A stretch of DNA of 64,000 nucleotides from Rhizobium sp. RM (GTDB taxonomy: Bacteria > Pseudomonadota > Alphaproteobacteria > Rhizobiales > Rhizobiaceae). Location: positions 343,566 to 407,565 of the forward strand of contig NZ_JACAWV010000023.1 of the NCBI RefSeq assembly GCF_013390595.1, written 5' to 3'. Positions within the stretch are counted from its first letter, which is position 1; every line of letters begins with the position of its first letter. Below are positions 40,389 to 48,964 of the stretch, in pieces. The position numbers and the translations under genes were made by a program. The notes beneath the pieces are model-generated. The model saw only the letters and a list, made by a program, of their open reading frames with translations, made no database searches and was not told the origin of the DNA.

Positions 40389-41375
40389 TCAGGCTGCAGC
40401 CATGACAGAGTTGCTCGAAAACCGGCTGCGATATTCTCCAGGCGAAAGACCGAGAATGCGATGGAACACGCGCCGAAATGCGGCCGCGTCCTCATAGCCG
40501 ACGGACCACGCGATCTGATCGACCGATCGCTTGGTGAATTCCAGCAGTTCGCGGGCCTTGCCGACGCGGAGATGTTGAACATATTCGATCGGCTTCATCC
40601 CAGTTGCAGACTTGAAACGCCGCAGGAAGGTCCGCTCCTCGAGCCCGGCCTGATCTGCCATATCGGACACGCTTGTTGCACGCCCGGCACGCGCCTGAAG
40701 CCAATGTTGCACTTTCAGGATAGACTCATCGCCATGCGTCAGGCGTGGCGCGAAGCTGCTGTAGTGTCGCTGCTCGCGGCCTGACGGATCGATCAGCAGA
40801 AATTTTCCGGTTTCGATCATTACCGATGGCCCCAGAAGCCGGTCCACGATGCGCAAACCAAGATCGGTCCATGCCATCAACCCGCCAGCCGTGATGATGT
40901 CACCATCCTCGATGACGATCTTGTCGATCTCGACGCGGACGTCCGGAAAACGTTCGCGAAAACGCTCCGCAAACAGCCAATGTGTTGTGGCTGGGCGACC
41001 GGCCAGCAGGCCTGTCGCCGCGAGAATGAACGATCCTCCACAACTCGCGGCCAACGTCGTGCCCTGTGCGTGACGGTCGAGCAGCCAGCGAGCGTAAGGC
41101 GCAGCTTCTTCGACTTCGGCGGGCCCCGTCAGCCTGCCTGGCACCACCAGTATGTCCGGATGTCCAGCCGCATCAGGACTGGTGTCGTAACAGCGGCAAA
41201 AACTACCGTTCTCTTCCATGCTCCAATGGCTGACACGTAACTCCGGTCCGCCACGATCCTTGGAAAATAGTGACGCGATGGCAAAAAGGTCGGTTATGCC
41301 GTGCACCATGGCAATCTGACAGCCCCGGTAGAGAACAAGGCCCACCTCCAAAGCACTCCCTGAAGCTCCTGCCAT
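40389..41375 (-). CDS. GlxA-type AraC-family transcriptional regulator
   Basis: The 328-residue protein joins an N-terminal DJ-1/PfpI-like domain (VGLVLYRGCQIAMVHGITDL, AASCGGSFILAATGLLAGRP with Cys-elbow) to a C-terminal AraC double HTH (SVSDMADQAGLEERTFLRRF; SVDQIAWSVGYEDAAAFRRV). GlxA-like regulators often control amino acid or quaternary-amine catabolism. It converges with the TRAP operon and is divergent from the hydrolase gene at 41507, so it may regulate that cluster. Confidence 0.93.
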   Translation of the reverse strand: MAGASGSALEVGLVLYRGCQIAMVHGITDLFAIASLFSKDRGGPELRVSHWSMEENGSFCRCYDTSPDAAGHPDILVVPGRLTGPAEVEEAAPYARWLLDRHAQGTTLAASCGGSFILAATGLLAGRPATTHWLFAERFRERFPDVRVEIDKIVIEDGDIITAGGLMAWTDLGLRIVDRLLGPSVMIETGKFLLIDPSGREQRHYSSFAPRLTHGDESILKVQHWLQARAGRATSVSDMADQAGLEERTFLRRFKSATGMKPIEYVQHLRVGKARELLEFTKRSVDQIAWSVGYEDAAAFRRVFHRILGLSPGEYRSRFSSNSVMAAA

Positions 41376-41506
41376 CTCTGTTTTCCCCTTTTTGTCAGTT
41401 TTGGCTCGTCTTCTGTCAGAAGCGCCAATCCTGCGCTCGCTGGCTCCAGAGTATCTCTATTCCCACGGGACGCAAGCAAGCTCCCTGAACCAAAGGAGAG
41501 AGAGAA

Positions 41507-42334
41507 ATGAGCACGATCACCACCAAAGACGGCACGCACATCTACTACAAAGACTGGGGCTCCAAGGATGCTCGGCCGATCATCTTCTCGCACGGCTGGC
41601 CACTCAGCGCCGATGCCTGGGACGCGCAGATGGTGTTCTTCGCCAATCACGGCTTCCGCACCATTGCCCATGATCGTCGCAGCCACGGTCGCTCCGATCA
41701 GGTATGGGATAACAACAACATGGACCAGTATGCTGATGACCTTGCTGAACTGATCGAACAGCTTGACCTGCACGACATTATTCTGGTCGGCCACTCAACT
41801 GGTGGCGGCGAAGTGACCCGCTACATTGGACGCCATGGAACAGCGCGTGTCGCCAAGATCGGCCTGATCGGCGCTGTACCGCCGCTGATGCTGAAAACGG
41901 AAAGCAATCCCGGAGGTTTGCCGATCGACGTCTTCGACGGCATCCGCAAAGGCACCTACGACAATCGCAGCCAGTTCTTCAAGGATCTGACAATACCCTT
42001 CTACGGTTACAACCGTGACGGCGCGGTCATCTCCGAAGGTATTCGCGAAGAATTCTGGCGCCAGGGCATGATGGGCGGCCTCAAGGGTCAACTCGACAGC
42101 ATCCGGGCCTTTTCCGAGAGCGACTTTCATCAGGATCTGAAGGCTTTCGACAAGCCGACGCTGGTCTTGCACGGGGATGACGATCAGATCGTCCCGATCG
42201 GGGCGTCGGCACACTCGACGGTCAAGATCGTCAAGCACGCTGTCCTGAAGGTCTACGAAGGCGCCGACCACGGTTTGACGCAGACACATCAGGACCGCTT
42301 CAACGCCGATCTGCTCACCTTCATCAAAGCCTGA
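41507..42334 (+). CDS. Alpha/beta hydrolase, non-heme haloperoxidase-like (cytosolic copy)
   Basis: The 275-residue product starts at the ATG at 41507 after AAAGGAGAGAG. It has the bacterial cofactor-free haloperoxidase/esterase pattern: [35 protein letters not shown], the nucleophile elbow [13 protein letters not shown], the acid in [16 protein letters not shown] and His in [12 protein letters not shown]. No export signal is present. A close paralogue with a Tat leader is at 62683-63669. It is followed by an SDR and a membrane-protein gene on the same strand. Confidence 0.92.
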   Translation: MSTITTKDGTHIYYKDWGSKDARPIIFSHGWPLSADAWDAQMVFFANHGFRTIAHDRRSHGRSDQVWDNNNMDQYADDLAELIEQLDLHDIILVGHSTGGGEVTRYIGRHGTARVAKIGLIGAVPPLMLKTESNPGGLPIDVFDGIRKGTYDNRSQFFKDLTIPFYGYNRDGAVISEGIREEFWRQGMMGGLKGQLDSIRAFSESDFHQDLKAFDKPTLVLHGDDDQIVPIGASAHSTVKIVKHAVLKVYEGADHGLTQTHQDRFNADLLTFIKA

Positions 42335-42352
42335 AACACCAACGGCAAAGCA

Positions 42353-42372
42353 CTGGCGCCTTGAGGCGCCAG
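42353..42372 (+). other. GGCGCC stem-loop between hydrolase and SDR genes
   Basis: CTGGCGCC, TTGA, GGCGCCAG is a perfect 8-bp hairpin 19 bases past the hydrolase stop, without a T-run. It closely resembles the core of the hairpin at 2390-2420. Confidence 0.5.
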
Positions 42373-42400
42373 CCCGCCGCTTTCAAAAGGAACATTCGAA

Positions 42401-43192
42401 ATGACCAAGGAAACATTTCTCGTCACCGGCGCATCGGATGGTATCGGCGCCGTTTATGCCGATCGTCTGGCAGGGCGCGGTTACAATCTGGTGCTTGTCG
42501 CGCGCCGCGCTGAAAAACTGCAGTCGCTGGCTGCGCAACTCAAGAAGGTACACGGTGTCTCGGTGGAGGTTTTGGCCGCTGACCTTTCGAACGCCCAAGG
42601 TCTCGAAAAGGTAGAAAACCGCCTGCGCGAAGACAGCCAGATCACTGGCCTCGTCAACAATGCCGGCATTGCGGGCGAAGGCAACATAACCGAACTCGAC
42701 CCGTCCTATGTCACTGGCATGATCCACCTCAATATCCTCGCCGTCACCCGTCTCACAGCAGCGATCGCCCCACGCTTGTCTTCCCGTGGTAAAGGCACGA
42801 TCATCAACATCACCTCCGTCACGGCACTCATGCCGGCCGCATTCACGGCGGTCTATCCAGCGACGAAAGCTTTTGTACTTGCTTTCACGGAAGCACTGCA
42901 GGCACAGCTCGCTCCCTCCGGTGTCCGCGTCCAGGGCGTTCTGCCGGGAATTACACGCACAGCAATCTGGGAAGAAGAAAAACTCAGCACCATCCCTGCC
43001 GCAATGGTCATGGACGTCAACGACATGGTCGATGCTGCCATGGTTGGTCTCGATCTCGGCGAAGTCCTGACCATTCCCTCGCTGCCAGACAGCGCCGACC
43101 TTGAAACCTATCTGAGTGCGCGTTCGGCTTTGCGACCCAATCTGTCGCTTGCAAATCCGGCCGCCCGCTACAGCATCACCGCAGTAAAGTAG
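42401..43192 (+). CDS. Short-chain dehydrogenase/reductase (classical SDR)
   Basis: The 263-residue protein has the cofactor motif LVTGASDGIGAVYADRLAGR, NNAG in LVNNAGIAGEGN, the catalytic Ser in INITSVTALMPAA and YPATK (Tyr/Lys), so it is likely active with NAD(P)(H). It follows the haloperoxidase-like hydrolase by 66 bp and precedes a small membrane protein by 11 bp. The hydrolase, SDR and membrane protein probably share a transcript. The substrate is unknown. Confidence 0.93.
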   Translation: MTKETFLVTGASDGIGAVYADRLAGRGYNLVLVARRAEKLQSLAAQLKKVHGVSVEVLAADLSNAQGLEKVENRLREDSQITGLVNNAGIAGEGNITELDPSYVTGMIHLNILAVTRLTAAIAPRLSSRGKGTIINITSVTALMPAAFTAVYPATKAFVLAFTEALQAQLAPSGVRVQGVLPGITRTAIWEEEKLSTIPAAMVMDVNDMVDAAMVGLDLGEVLTIPSLPDSADLETYLSARSALRPNLSLANPAARYSITAVK

Positions 43193-43203
43193 AGGGCACC
43201 GCC

Positions 43204-43704
43204 ATGATCCTCGGACTGACAATTTCCCAATTCACTTTATTGCATGTCGCCTTGAGCTTCATCGGCATCGCTTCCGGCCTGATCGCGCTGCCGGCTTACG
43301 CATCCGGAAAGTGGATGCCGCGCATGACCGGTCTTTTTCTCGCGACGACCCTGGCGACAACGCTGACGGGATTTCTCTTTCCCATCAGTACATTTACCCC
43401 GGCACTTGGGGTAGGCATCATTTCCACCATCATTCTGGCGGCCGCACTCGCAGCCCTTTATATTTACAAGCTCAACGGCAAGGCACGAGTAATCTACGCT
43501 GTCACGGCGACGACAGGCTTATATCTCAATATGTTCGTTTTGATTGTTCAGTCATTTTTGAAAGTCGAAACGCTGAACGAGCTTGCTCCGAACGGTAACG
43601 AACCGCCGTTCCTCGTTGCCCAAAGTGTGCTTTTGCTCGCCGCAATCATTCTCGGTCGCAAGGCATCTACGACGAGCCGACATCTCGGGATATTCGTGAA
43701 ATGA
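43204..43704 (+). CDS. Small four-helix membrane protein, unrecognised
   Basis: The 166-residue product is hydrophobic, with about four predicted membrane helices (about 8-30, 43-66, 67-88, 97-120) and a further hydrophobic segment at about 140-156. No family motif is recognised. The ATG at 43204 follows AGGGCACCGCC. Its tight position after the SDR gene suggests a shared operon, and no function is proposed. Confidence 0.75.
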   Translation: MILGLTISQFTLLHVALSFIGIASGLIALPAYASGKWMPRMTGLFLATTLATTLTGFLFPISTFTPALGVGIISTIILAAALAALYIYKLNGKARVIYAVTATTGLYLNMFVLIVQSFLKVETLNELAPNGNEPPFLVAQSVLLLAAIILGRKASTTSRHLGIFVK

Positions 43705-43717
43705 CTGGCCAGCCCCC

Positions 43718-43752
43718 TTCCGCAGAGCTCCCCAACAGGTCGTTCTGCGGAA
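43718..43752 (+). terminator. Hairpin after the small membrane-protein gene
   Basis: TTCCGCAGA (43718-43726) and TCTGCGGAA (43744-43752) form a perfect 9-bp stem with a 17-base loop followed by TTT, between the membrane-protein stop and the convergent beta-barrel gene. Confidence 0.55.
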
Positions 43753-43781
43753 TTTACATGAGGGAAGCTCCGGTTCTAAAA

Positions 43782-44594
43782 TCAGAAACGATAGGTCAAG
43801 CCGAGAACGGGGCCTTTGAGCGTTGAATCGAACACGTGGCCATCAGAATCATAGTCCACGTCGAGAATTTTATAACCCGCAGACACTGAAAGGTGGTCGG
43901 TAAACGCATAATTTGCCGTGGCAAGCGCCTGCCAGGTGTGATCCGATCCCGCTCCAAAACCACCGATGTCGGCCTGCGCGTGAACAGAGAATTTCGGTGT
44001 AACTTTGTAAAATGCCCGGAAACCAATCACCGGATCGACCCAGCCGAAATCCTCTCCGTAACTGCGTGAAAATGTGCCGTAATTGACAGTCACATCGTTG
44101 GAAATATGCCAGATACGCATGCCGGCAAGGACATCGAGCGTCAGATCCTGATCATCGTAGACCCGGTATCCACCTTTCAACGTCGCAGAAAACTGGACCG
44201 TATCGACGTCCGCACTCAACCCAGGCGTCGCCCCAATGACAGGAAGCGCGCCGATCACATGGCTGTCCGTCGTGTTGACGTACATCATGTCGCCGGAGAA
44301 AACGAGACGGTCATATCGCCCCCAAACGTCAAGGAAACCTCCGACATTGAGGTGATCCATCACGTCCGAGAAGGACTTTTCGACCGAGATTGTCGGTCCA
44401 CGGCGAAATGGGGAGATATCGCCTTTGAGCCCTGCGGCCCAGAGATACGGGGTAATCTGCAAAGCCCAGCCTGGCGGAAGGCTGCTATCTTCGGTTACGC
44501 CAGCTACCTCTTGCGGCAACGATGGATCAGCCGCCTCGGCGCTGACTGCCAGCAACGGCAAAAGCACCAAAGCCCATTTCAAACCATTCCCCAT
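43782..44594 (-). CDS. Outer-membrane beta-barrel protein
   Basis: The 270-residue product has a signal peptide (LKWALVLLPLLAVSAEAAD) and alternating amphipathic strands ending with the C-terminal aromatic signature LGLTYRF expected of outer-membrane barrels. Internal features such as WALQITPYLWAAGLKGD, DHLNVGGFLDVWGRYDRL and VTPKFSVHAQADIGGFGAGS fit an 8-stranded OmpA/OmpW-like or porin-like barrel. Neighbouring genes give no functional clue. Confidence 0.85.
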   Translation of the reverse strand: MGNGLKWALVLLPLLAVSAEAADPSLPQEVAGVTEDSSLPPGWALQITPYLWAAGLKGDISPFRRGPTISVEKSFSDVMDHLNVGGFLDVWGRYDRLVFSGDMMYVNTTDSHVIGALPVIGATPGLSADVDTVQFSATLKGGYRVYDDQDLTLDVLAGMRIWHISNDVTVNYGTFSRSYGEDFGWVDPVIGFRAFYKVTPKFSVHAQADIGGFGAGSDHTWQALATANYAFTDHLSVSAGYKILDVDYDSDGHVFDSTLKGPVLGLTYRF

Positions 44595-44670
44595 TTATAC
44601 GCCCTCTCGTTCCACCAAACCGCTAGGAATCGGACGGGCGAAACCGCCCGACAACCACGCTATCATTCTG

Positions 44671-45738
44671 TCAGAGCCCTTGAAACGGGAAAGGCTTTGC
44701 GTCCTCGAAATCTGCCGTTGCATCACCGGAAAATGTGTGGACCTGATCTGTGCCAAGATCGAGCCGTTTAACCTTGCCCGTCTCCTTCGAAAAATCGATC
44801 TTCTTCAGATCGACCCAGAATGTATTGGGCGTCATGGCGGATTCGAAGAAATAGAGCTTGCGCTTGTGATCGTAGACGGTGCGCCACCGGGTGGACGAAA
44901 TCTCCGGCTGGTCCGGTGAGGAAATACCAAGCGGAACCGAGACGTTGCGGATCACTCCGAAAACGCTCGCGAGCAACCGGTTCGGCTCACCGCTTTGCGG
45001 TATTGCATTCACATAGAAGGCTGCGCGTGTGAAACGATCGGCAGCCCGGTTCGTACCAGGCAGCATGACGGTACCACCGATGTCCTGCCAATAGGACGTT
45101 AACGCGAGTTGCTTGTCATAAGTCGGGGAGTTGGTCATGACCTGGTACTGGCGGCCATGATGGATGACCTGCTTTCCGTCGATATATTCGATAATGGCAC
45201 TGTCGCCACTTGAATCGGAAAGAGACAGATGCAGCGTCGTCAGTCGATCCTGCCCCGGCACATTGTCCGTGACTATCGTGAACGGCTGCGTCTCCAGAAC
45301 CTCGACGGCTTCCGCGACCGTGGCAAAGCGATCAAGGACATATTGCGCCCAGGCAGCAATGGTCAGGCCGGGTTTGCTGCTCGCCTCAAACTTCGGATAC
45401 TCCGATTCAGTCAGCCACAGGACATTGGCGACGAGCCCGGCTTCGTTTGCACCGTCGGTTGTTGAAACATCATAGCCCGTCGTCACCACGGACCCATATT
45501 TGGCAGTCCATTTCAGGGAATTCGGACCTGCTTCTCCGTTGCGCTCGATACCACGAGGCAGGATGTAGAGATTGCTGCCAATATCGTATTTCCAGTCCAT
45601 CGATCGGGCGGTGACAATGTTGTCATCCTGCCCAAGGAACACGAACCGCGTGCATGCGTCTGCTGTTAGCGGTGACGCGACGGCATAAAAACCAGCCAAG
45701 CCGAACGTGAATACGCTCCGGAACGCTTTCGAAATCAT
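44671..45738 (-). CDS. Choloylglycine hydrolase / penicillin V acylase-family Ntn hydrolase
   Basis: The start is the ATG at 45738 with AGGGGG upstream. The 355-residue product has a signal peptide (to about residue 28) so that Cys29 in TADACTRF becomes the N-terminal nucleophile. Arg45 and Asp48 in TARSMDW sit 16 and 19 residues after it, as in bile-salt hydrolases, and the later Asn motif is VMTNSPTYDKQ. Gram-negative members (for example from Agrobacterium) are periplasmic penicillin V acylases, and some hydrolyse N-acyl-homoserine lactones. The gene is not linked to known quorum-sensing genes. Confidence 0.9.
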   Translation of the reverse strand: MISKAFRSVFTFGLAGFYAVASPLTADACTRFVFLGQDDNIVTARSMDWKYDIGSNLYILPRGIERNGEAGPNSLKWTAKYGSVVTTGYDVSTTDGANEAGLVANVLWLTESEYPKFEASSKPGLTIAAWAQYVLDRFATVAEAVEVLETQPFTIVTDNVPGQDRLTTLHLSLSDSSGDSAIIEYIDGKQVIHHGRQYQVMTNSPTYDKQLALTSYWQDIGGTVMLPGTNRAADRFTRAAFYVNAIPQSGEPNRLLASVFGVIRNVSVPLGISSPDQPEISSTRWRTVYDHKRKLYFFESAMTPNTFWVDLKKIDFSKETGKVKRLDLGTDQVHTFSGDATADFEDAKPFPFQGL

Positions 45739-45990
45739 CGACAACCCCCTGACGAAAATGATCGCCAAAGGACAATGGATTTCCTTCTATCGTCCTCAGG
45801 CGATGCGAGAGTGCACCAGGTTTACGACAACCTCAAGATGAGAACGACCTAATCAAACCCCTGATTATCTCCACACATTCAGGCAGTCATGTTCCGGCCA
45901 TAGCGTCATCATCGCATGGGTATTACTGAAGATGTCAAAAGCTGAAAAGGAATGGCTCGCGAACGCAAAGGTATTCACGAGCCATAACCA
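45739..45990. other. 252-bp gap between the Ntn hydrolase and gpmI
   Basis: It contains a stem-loop ATGGCTCG (45952-45959)/CGAGCCAT (45978-45985), a possible gpmI terminator on the minus strand with a long 18-base loop. No gene or regulatory signature is recognised in the remainder. Confidence 0.45.
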
Positions 45991-47508
45991 TCACTTTTCG
46001 ATCAGGCTTTTTCCAGTCATTTCAGCAGGTTGCGGCAGGTTCATGAGTTGCAGGATCGTCGGCGCGACATCAGCAAGAATACCGTCGCGCACCGTTGCAC
46101 CGTTCGGTCCACCGAACAGGATGACCGGCACCGGATTGGTGGTGTGTGCCGTGTGCGGTCCTCCGGTTACCGGATCGACCATGGTCTCGCAATTGCCGTG
46201 ATCGGCGATCACCAGCATGGCGCCGCCAACCTTTTCCAGCGCTGCAACAACTTGCGCCAGTCCGCGATCTACTGCTTCGCATGCCTTGATTGCGGCATTC
46301 AGGTCACCGGTATGCCCAACCATATCTGGGTTAGCGTAATTGGTGACGATGAGATCGTAACCCTTGCCGATCGCCTCCACGAACTTCTCCGTGACTTCAG
46401 GCGCGCTCATTTCCGGTTGCAGATCATAGGTTGCAACCTTCGGCGACTTCGGCATGAACCGATCTTCGCCCACTTCCGGCTCTTCCTTTCCGCCATTCAG
46501 GAAAAACGTCACATGCGGATACTTTTCCGTTTCTGCCAGGCGGAACTGGCGCAATCCGTGACTTGCCACCCAGGCACCCAGAGTGTTGGCAATATCACGC
46601 TTGGGATAGGCCGTGGCCATGAAGGCATTGTGTTTCGTGGAGTATTCCACCATGCCCAGCAGCGCAGAAAGTTGCGGCTTCTGACGCGCAAACCCGTCGA
46701 AATCTTCGGCACCGATGGCAGACAGGATTTCACGGGCGCGGTCCGCGCGGAAATTGAGGCAGAACAGGCCGTCACCGGCCTTGAAGCCTTCATACCCACC
46801 GATCACAGTTGGCAGGATGAATTCATCCGTCACGTTGTTTTTGTAGCTTGCCGTAACGGCGCTGACAGCGTCTGGCGCATGTTCGCCCTTGGCGAGAACC
46901 ATCGCATCGTAGGCTTTTTCGACACGCTCCCAACGATTGTCGCGGTCCATGGCATAATAACGCCCGATCACGCTTCCGATGCTGGCCCCCTCGGGCAAGC
47001 TGTCAACAAACGTCTGCACGAAGCCCTCTGCCGATTTAGGGGCAACATCGCGTCCATCTGTCATGACGTGGACAATGACCTTCAGCCCAAGATCCACCAA
47101 CAGTTTGACGGCCGCCTGAGCATGCACGATATGGCCATGCACGCCACCATCGGAAATAACGCCCATAAGGTGCGCGGCACCGCCGGCAGACTTTACCTTC
47201 GAGGCAAAATCCAGAATGGAAGCGTTCTTGAAAAAGCTGCCGTCCTCAATGGCAAGGTCAATTTGACCGAGATCCATCGCAACGACCCGGCCCGCACCGA
47301 TATTGGTGTGACCAACTTCGGAATTGCCCATCTGCCCCGTCGGCAGTCCGACGTTCGGTCCAAAAGTGGTGAGCGTCGCATGTGGGCACGTCGCAAACAG
47401 CCGGTCCATGGTTGGGGTGTTGGCCAGGGCGGGCGCGTTGCTCGACCGATCCTCGCTCAGCCCCCAGCCATCGAGAATGGTCAGAACAACGGGTTTCGGA
47501 GTGCTCAT
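45991..47508 (-). CDS. gpmI: 2,3-bisphosphoglycerate-independent phosphoglycerate mutase
   Basis: The 505-residue protein matches iPGM throughout: VVLTILDGWGLSEDRSSNAP, the catalytic Ser region PTGQMGNSEVGHTNIGAGR, IGRYYAMDRDNRWERVEKAY, TNYANPDMVGHTGDLNAAIK and ADHGNCETMVDPVTGGPHTA with the Mn-binding residues. It interconverts 3- and 2-phosphoglycerate without bisphosphoglycerate. It is an ordinary housekeeping enzyme placed between the acylase gene and the bkd operon, and it may be a second mutase beside a GpmA elsewhere. Confidence 0.97.
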   Translation of the reverse strand: MSTPKPVVLTILDGWGLSEDRSSNAPALANTPTMDRLFATCPHATLTTFGPNVGLPTGQMGNSEVGHTNIGAGRVVAMDLGQIDLAIEDGSFFKNASILDFASKVKSAGGAAHLMGVISDGGVHGHIVHAQAAVKLLVDLGLKVIVHVMTDGRDVAPKSAEGFVQTFVDSLPEGASIGSVIGRYYAMDRDNRWERVEKAYDAMVLAKGEHAPDAVSAVTASYKNNVTDEFILPTVIGGYEGFKAGDGLFCLNFRADRAREILSAIGAEDFDGFARQKPQLSALLGMVEYSTKHNAFMATAYPKRDIANTLGAWVASHGLRQFRLAETEKYPHVTFFLNGGKEEPEVGEDRFMPKSPKVATYDLQPEMSAPEVTEKFVEAIGKGYDLIVTNYANPDMVGHTGDLNAAIKACEAVDRGLAQVVAALEKVGGAMLVIADHGNCETMVDPVTGGPHTAHTTNPVPVILFGGPNGATVRDGILADVAPTILQLMNLPQPAEMTGKSLIEK

Positions 47509-47710
47509 GAATGGACCTTTTCTTCGTTAATCGTCTGCGGGCGACAAACAGAAAGGCCGCCGGAGCGTGCCCGTTCGCCGTTTTGTCATGGTGAGAAGCA
47601 GCCTTCCCGTTCCCACTCTTCTATACTCGAAGACCATGAACGCAAGCCCATATCGTTGCCGGATCAGCCTTCACAGATCCGACGTCCCTGGGCATGACGG
47701 GCAGACGATA
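47509..47710. other. 202-bp gap between gpmI and the bkd E2 gene
   Basis: No gene is supported here. It should contain the gpmI promoter and the end of the bkd transcript. No obvious terminator was seen. Confidence 0.5.
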
Positions 47711-48961
47711 TCAGTCCTCGATGAAGATCAGTGCCGGTTTTTCCAGCAAGGTTTTGATCTTCTGAATGAAGACTGCGGCATCCCAGCCATCCACCACCCG
47801 GTGATCGAAACTCGACGACAGGTTCATCATCTTTCTCGGGACAAACTGACTGCCGTCCCAGACCGGCCGCGTGACAATCTTGTTGACCCCGATGATGGCG
47901 ACTTCGGGATGGTTGATGACCGGTGTAGAGGCGATACCGCCCAATGCACCGAGCGAACTGATGGTAATTGTCGAGCCGGACAGTTCCTCACGTTTGGCAG
48001 TGCCGTTGCGAGCGGCCTCGGCAACACGGCCGAGTTCTTCTGCACATTCCCACAACCCGCGCGCTTCTGCATGGCAGACGACCGGTACAATGAGACCAGC
48101 CGTGGTCTGTGTCGCGATACCGATGTGAACAGCGCTGTAGTGATTGATCACCCCGGCCTCATCATCGAAGGTTGCATTCATTCCGGGTTGATCAGAAACC
48201 GCCCGTACCATTGCGCGCATCAGAAAAGGCAGGATCGTGAGTTTCGGTTGCCCACTCCTGCGCTTGCCGTTCATGATGGCGCGCAATTCCTCAACGTCAG
48301 TGACATCGATTTCCTCGACATAGGTAATATGGGGAATACGCGAGACCGAAAGCACCATCTTCTCGGCAATCTTGCGCCGTAACCCTGTCATCCTCACCTG
48401 TTCAACCGCACTATCGCCGGGCGATGCCCGAAGACGCTGCTCAGTTGTGGAGCGCGACAAAAGGAACGCATCAAGATCGGCGTGTGTGATATGCCCATCC
48501 GGACCAGTCGGCTTGACCTGATGGAGATCAAGATCGAGATCGTCGGCACGTTGGCGGACAGCGGGAGAGGCGAGCGGTTTATGATCGTCCTGCAGTACCG
48601 GCGGGACATCGGGTTTAATATCGGCAACGGGTGGCGGTGTTTCCATTTGCGCGGGCTCATCAAGAGCAAGTACGGCATCTTGTGCCTCAGGCTCGTCCTC
48701 TGCGACCGTCGCAGCGTTAACCTCGGTCTCTATGCGCAGCAGTGGCGCCTTAACCGCGACTGTGTCTCCAATTTCAGCGGCGATCCAGGTTACGACGCCT
48801 GAAACCGGCGATGGAATTTCGACTGTCGCCTTGTCGGTCATCACTGCGGCAAGGACCATATCTTCATGGACCGGATCACCGGGCTTGACGTGCCATTCGA
48901 CCAGTTCGGCCTCCGCGACACCTTCCCCGACATCGGGCATAGTGAGAACGTATTCCGTCAT
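47711..48961 (-). CDS. bkdB: Branched-chain alpha-keto acid dehydrogenase E2 (lipoamide acyltransferase)
   Basis: The 416-residue product has an N-terminal lipoyl domain (lipoyl Lys in VMTDKATVEIPSPVSG), an acidic linker, a peripheral-subunit-binding domain (ASPAVRQRADDLDLDLHQVK) and a C-terminal acyltransferase domain with VTDVEELRAIMNGKRRSGQ and the catalytic SFDHRVVDGWDAA. It starts 3 bp after the E1 beta stop. It accepts the acyl group derived from valine, leucine and isoleucine keto acids. No E3 gene follows; gpmI is next. Confidence 0.93.
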   Translation of the reverse strand: MTEYVLTMPDVGEGVAEAELVEWHVKPGDPVHEDMVLAAVMTDKATVEIPSPVSGVVTWIAAEIGDTVAVKAPLLRIETEVNAATVAEDEPEAQDAVLALDEPAQMETPPPVADIKPDVPPVLQDDHKPLASPAVRQRADDLDLDLHQVKPTGPDGHITHADLDAFLLSRSTTEQRLRASPGDSAVEQVRMTGLRRKIAEKMVLSVSRIPHITYVEEIDVTDVEELRAIMNGKRRSGQPKLTILPFLMRAMVRAVSDQPGMNATFDDEAGVINHYSAVHIGIATQTTAGLIVPVVCHAEARGLWECAEELGRVAEAARNGTAKREELSGSTITISSLGALGGIASTPVINHPEVAIIGVNKIVTRPVWDGSQFVPRKMMNLSSSFDHRVVDGWDAAVFIQKIKTLLEKPALIFIED

Positions 48962-48964
48962 CCT

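Noticed and set aside
46030..47697. A 555-codon open frame on the plus strand opposite gpmI
   Set aside because: It is antisense to a fully matching gpmI and its translation has no protein-like pattern; high-G+C third positions keep such frames open.
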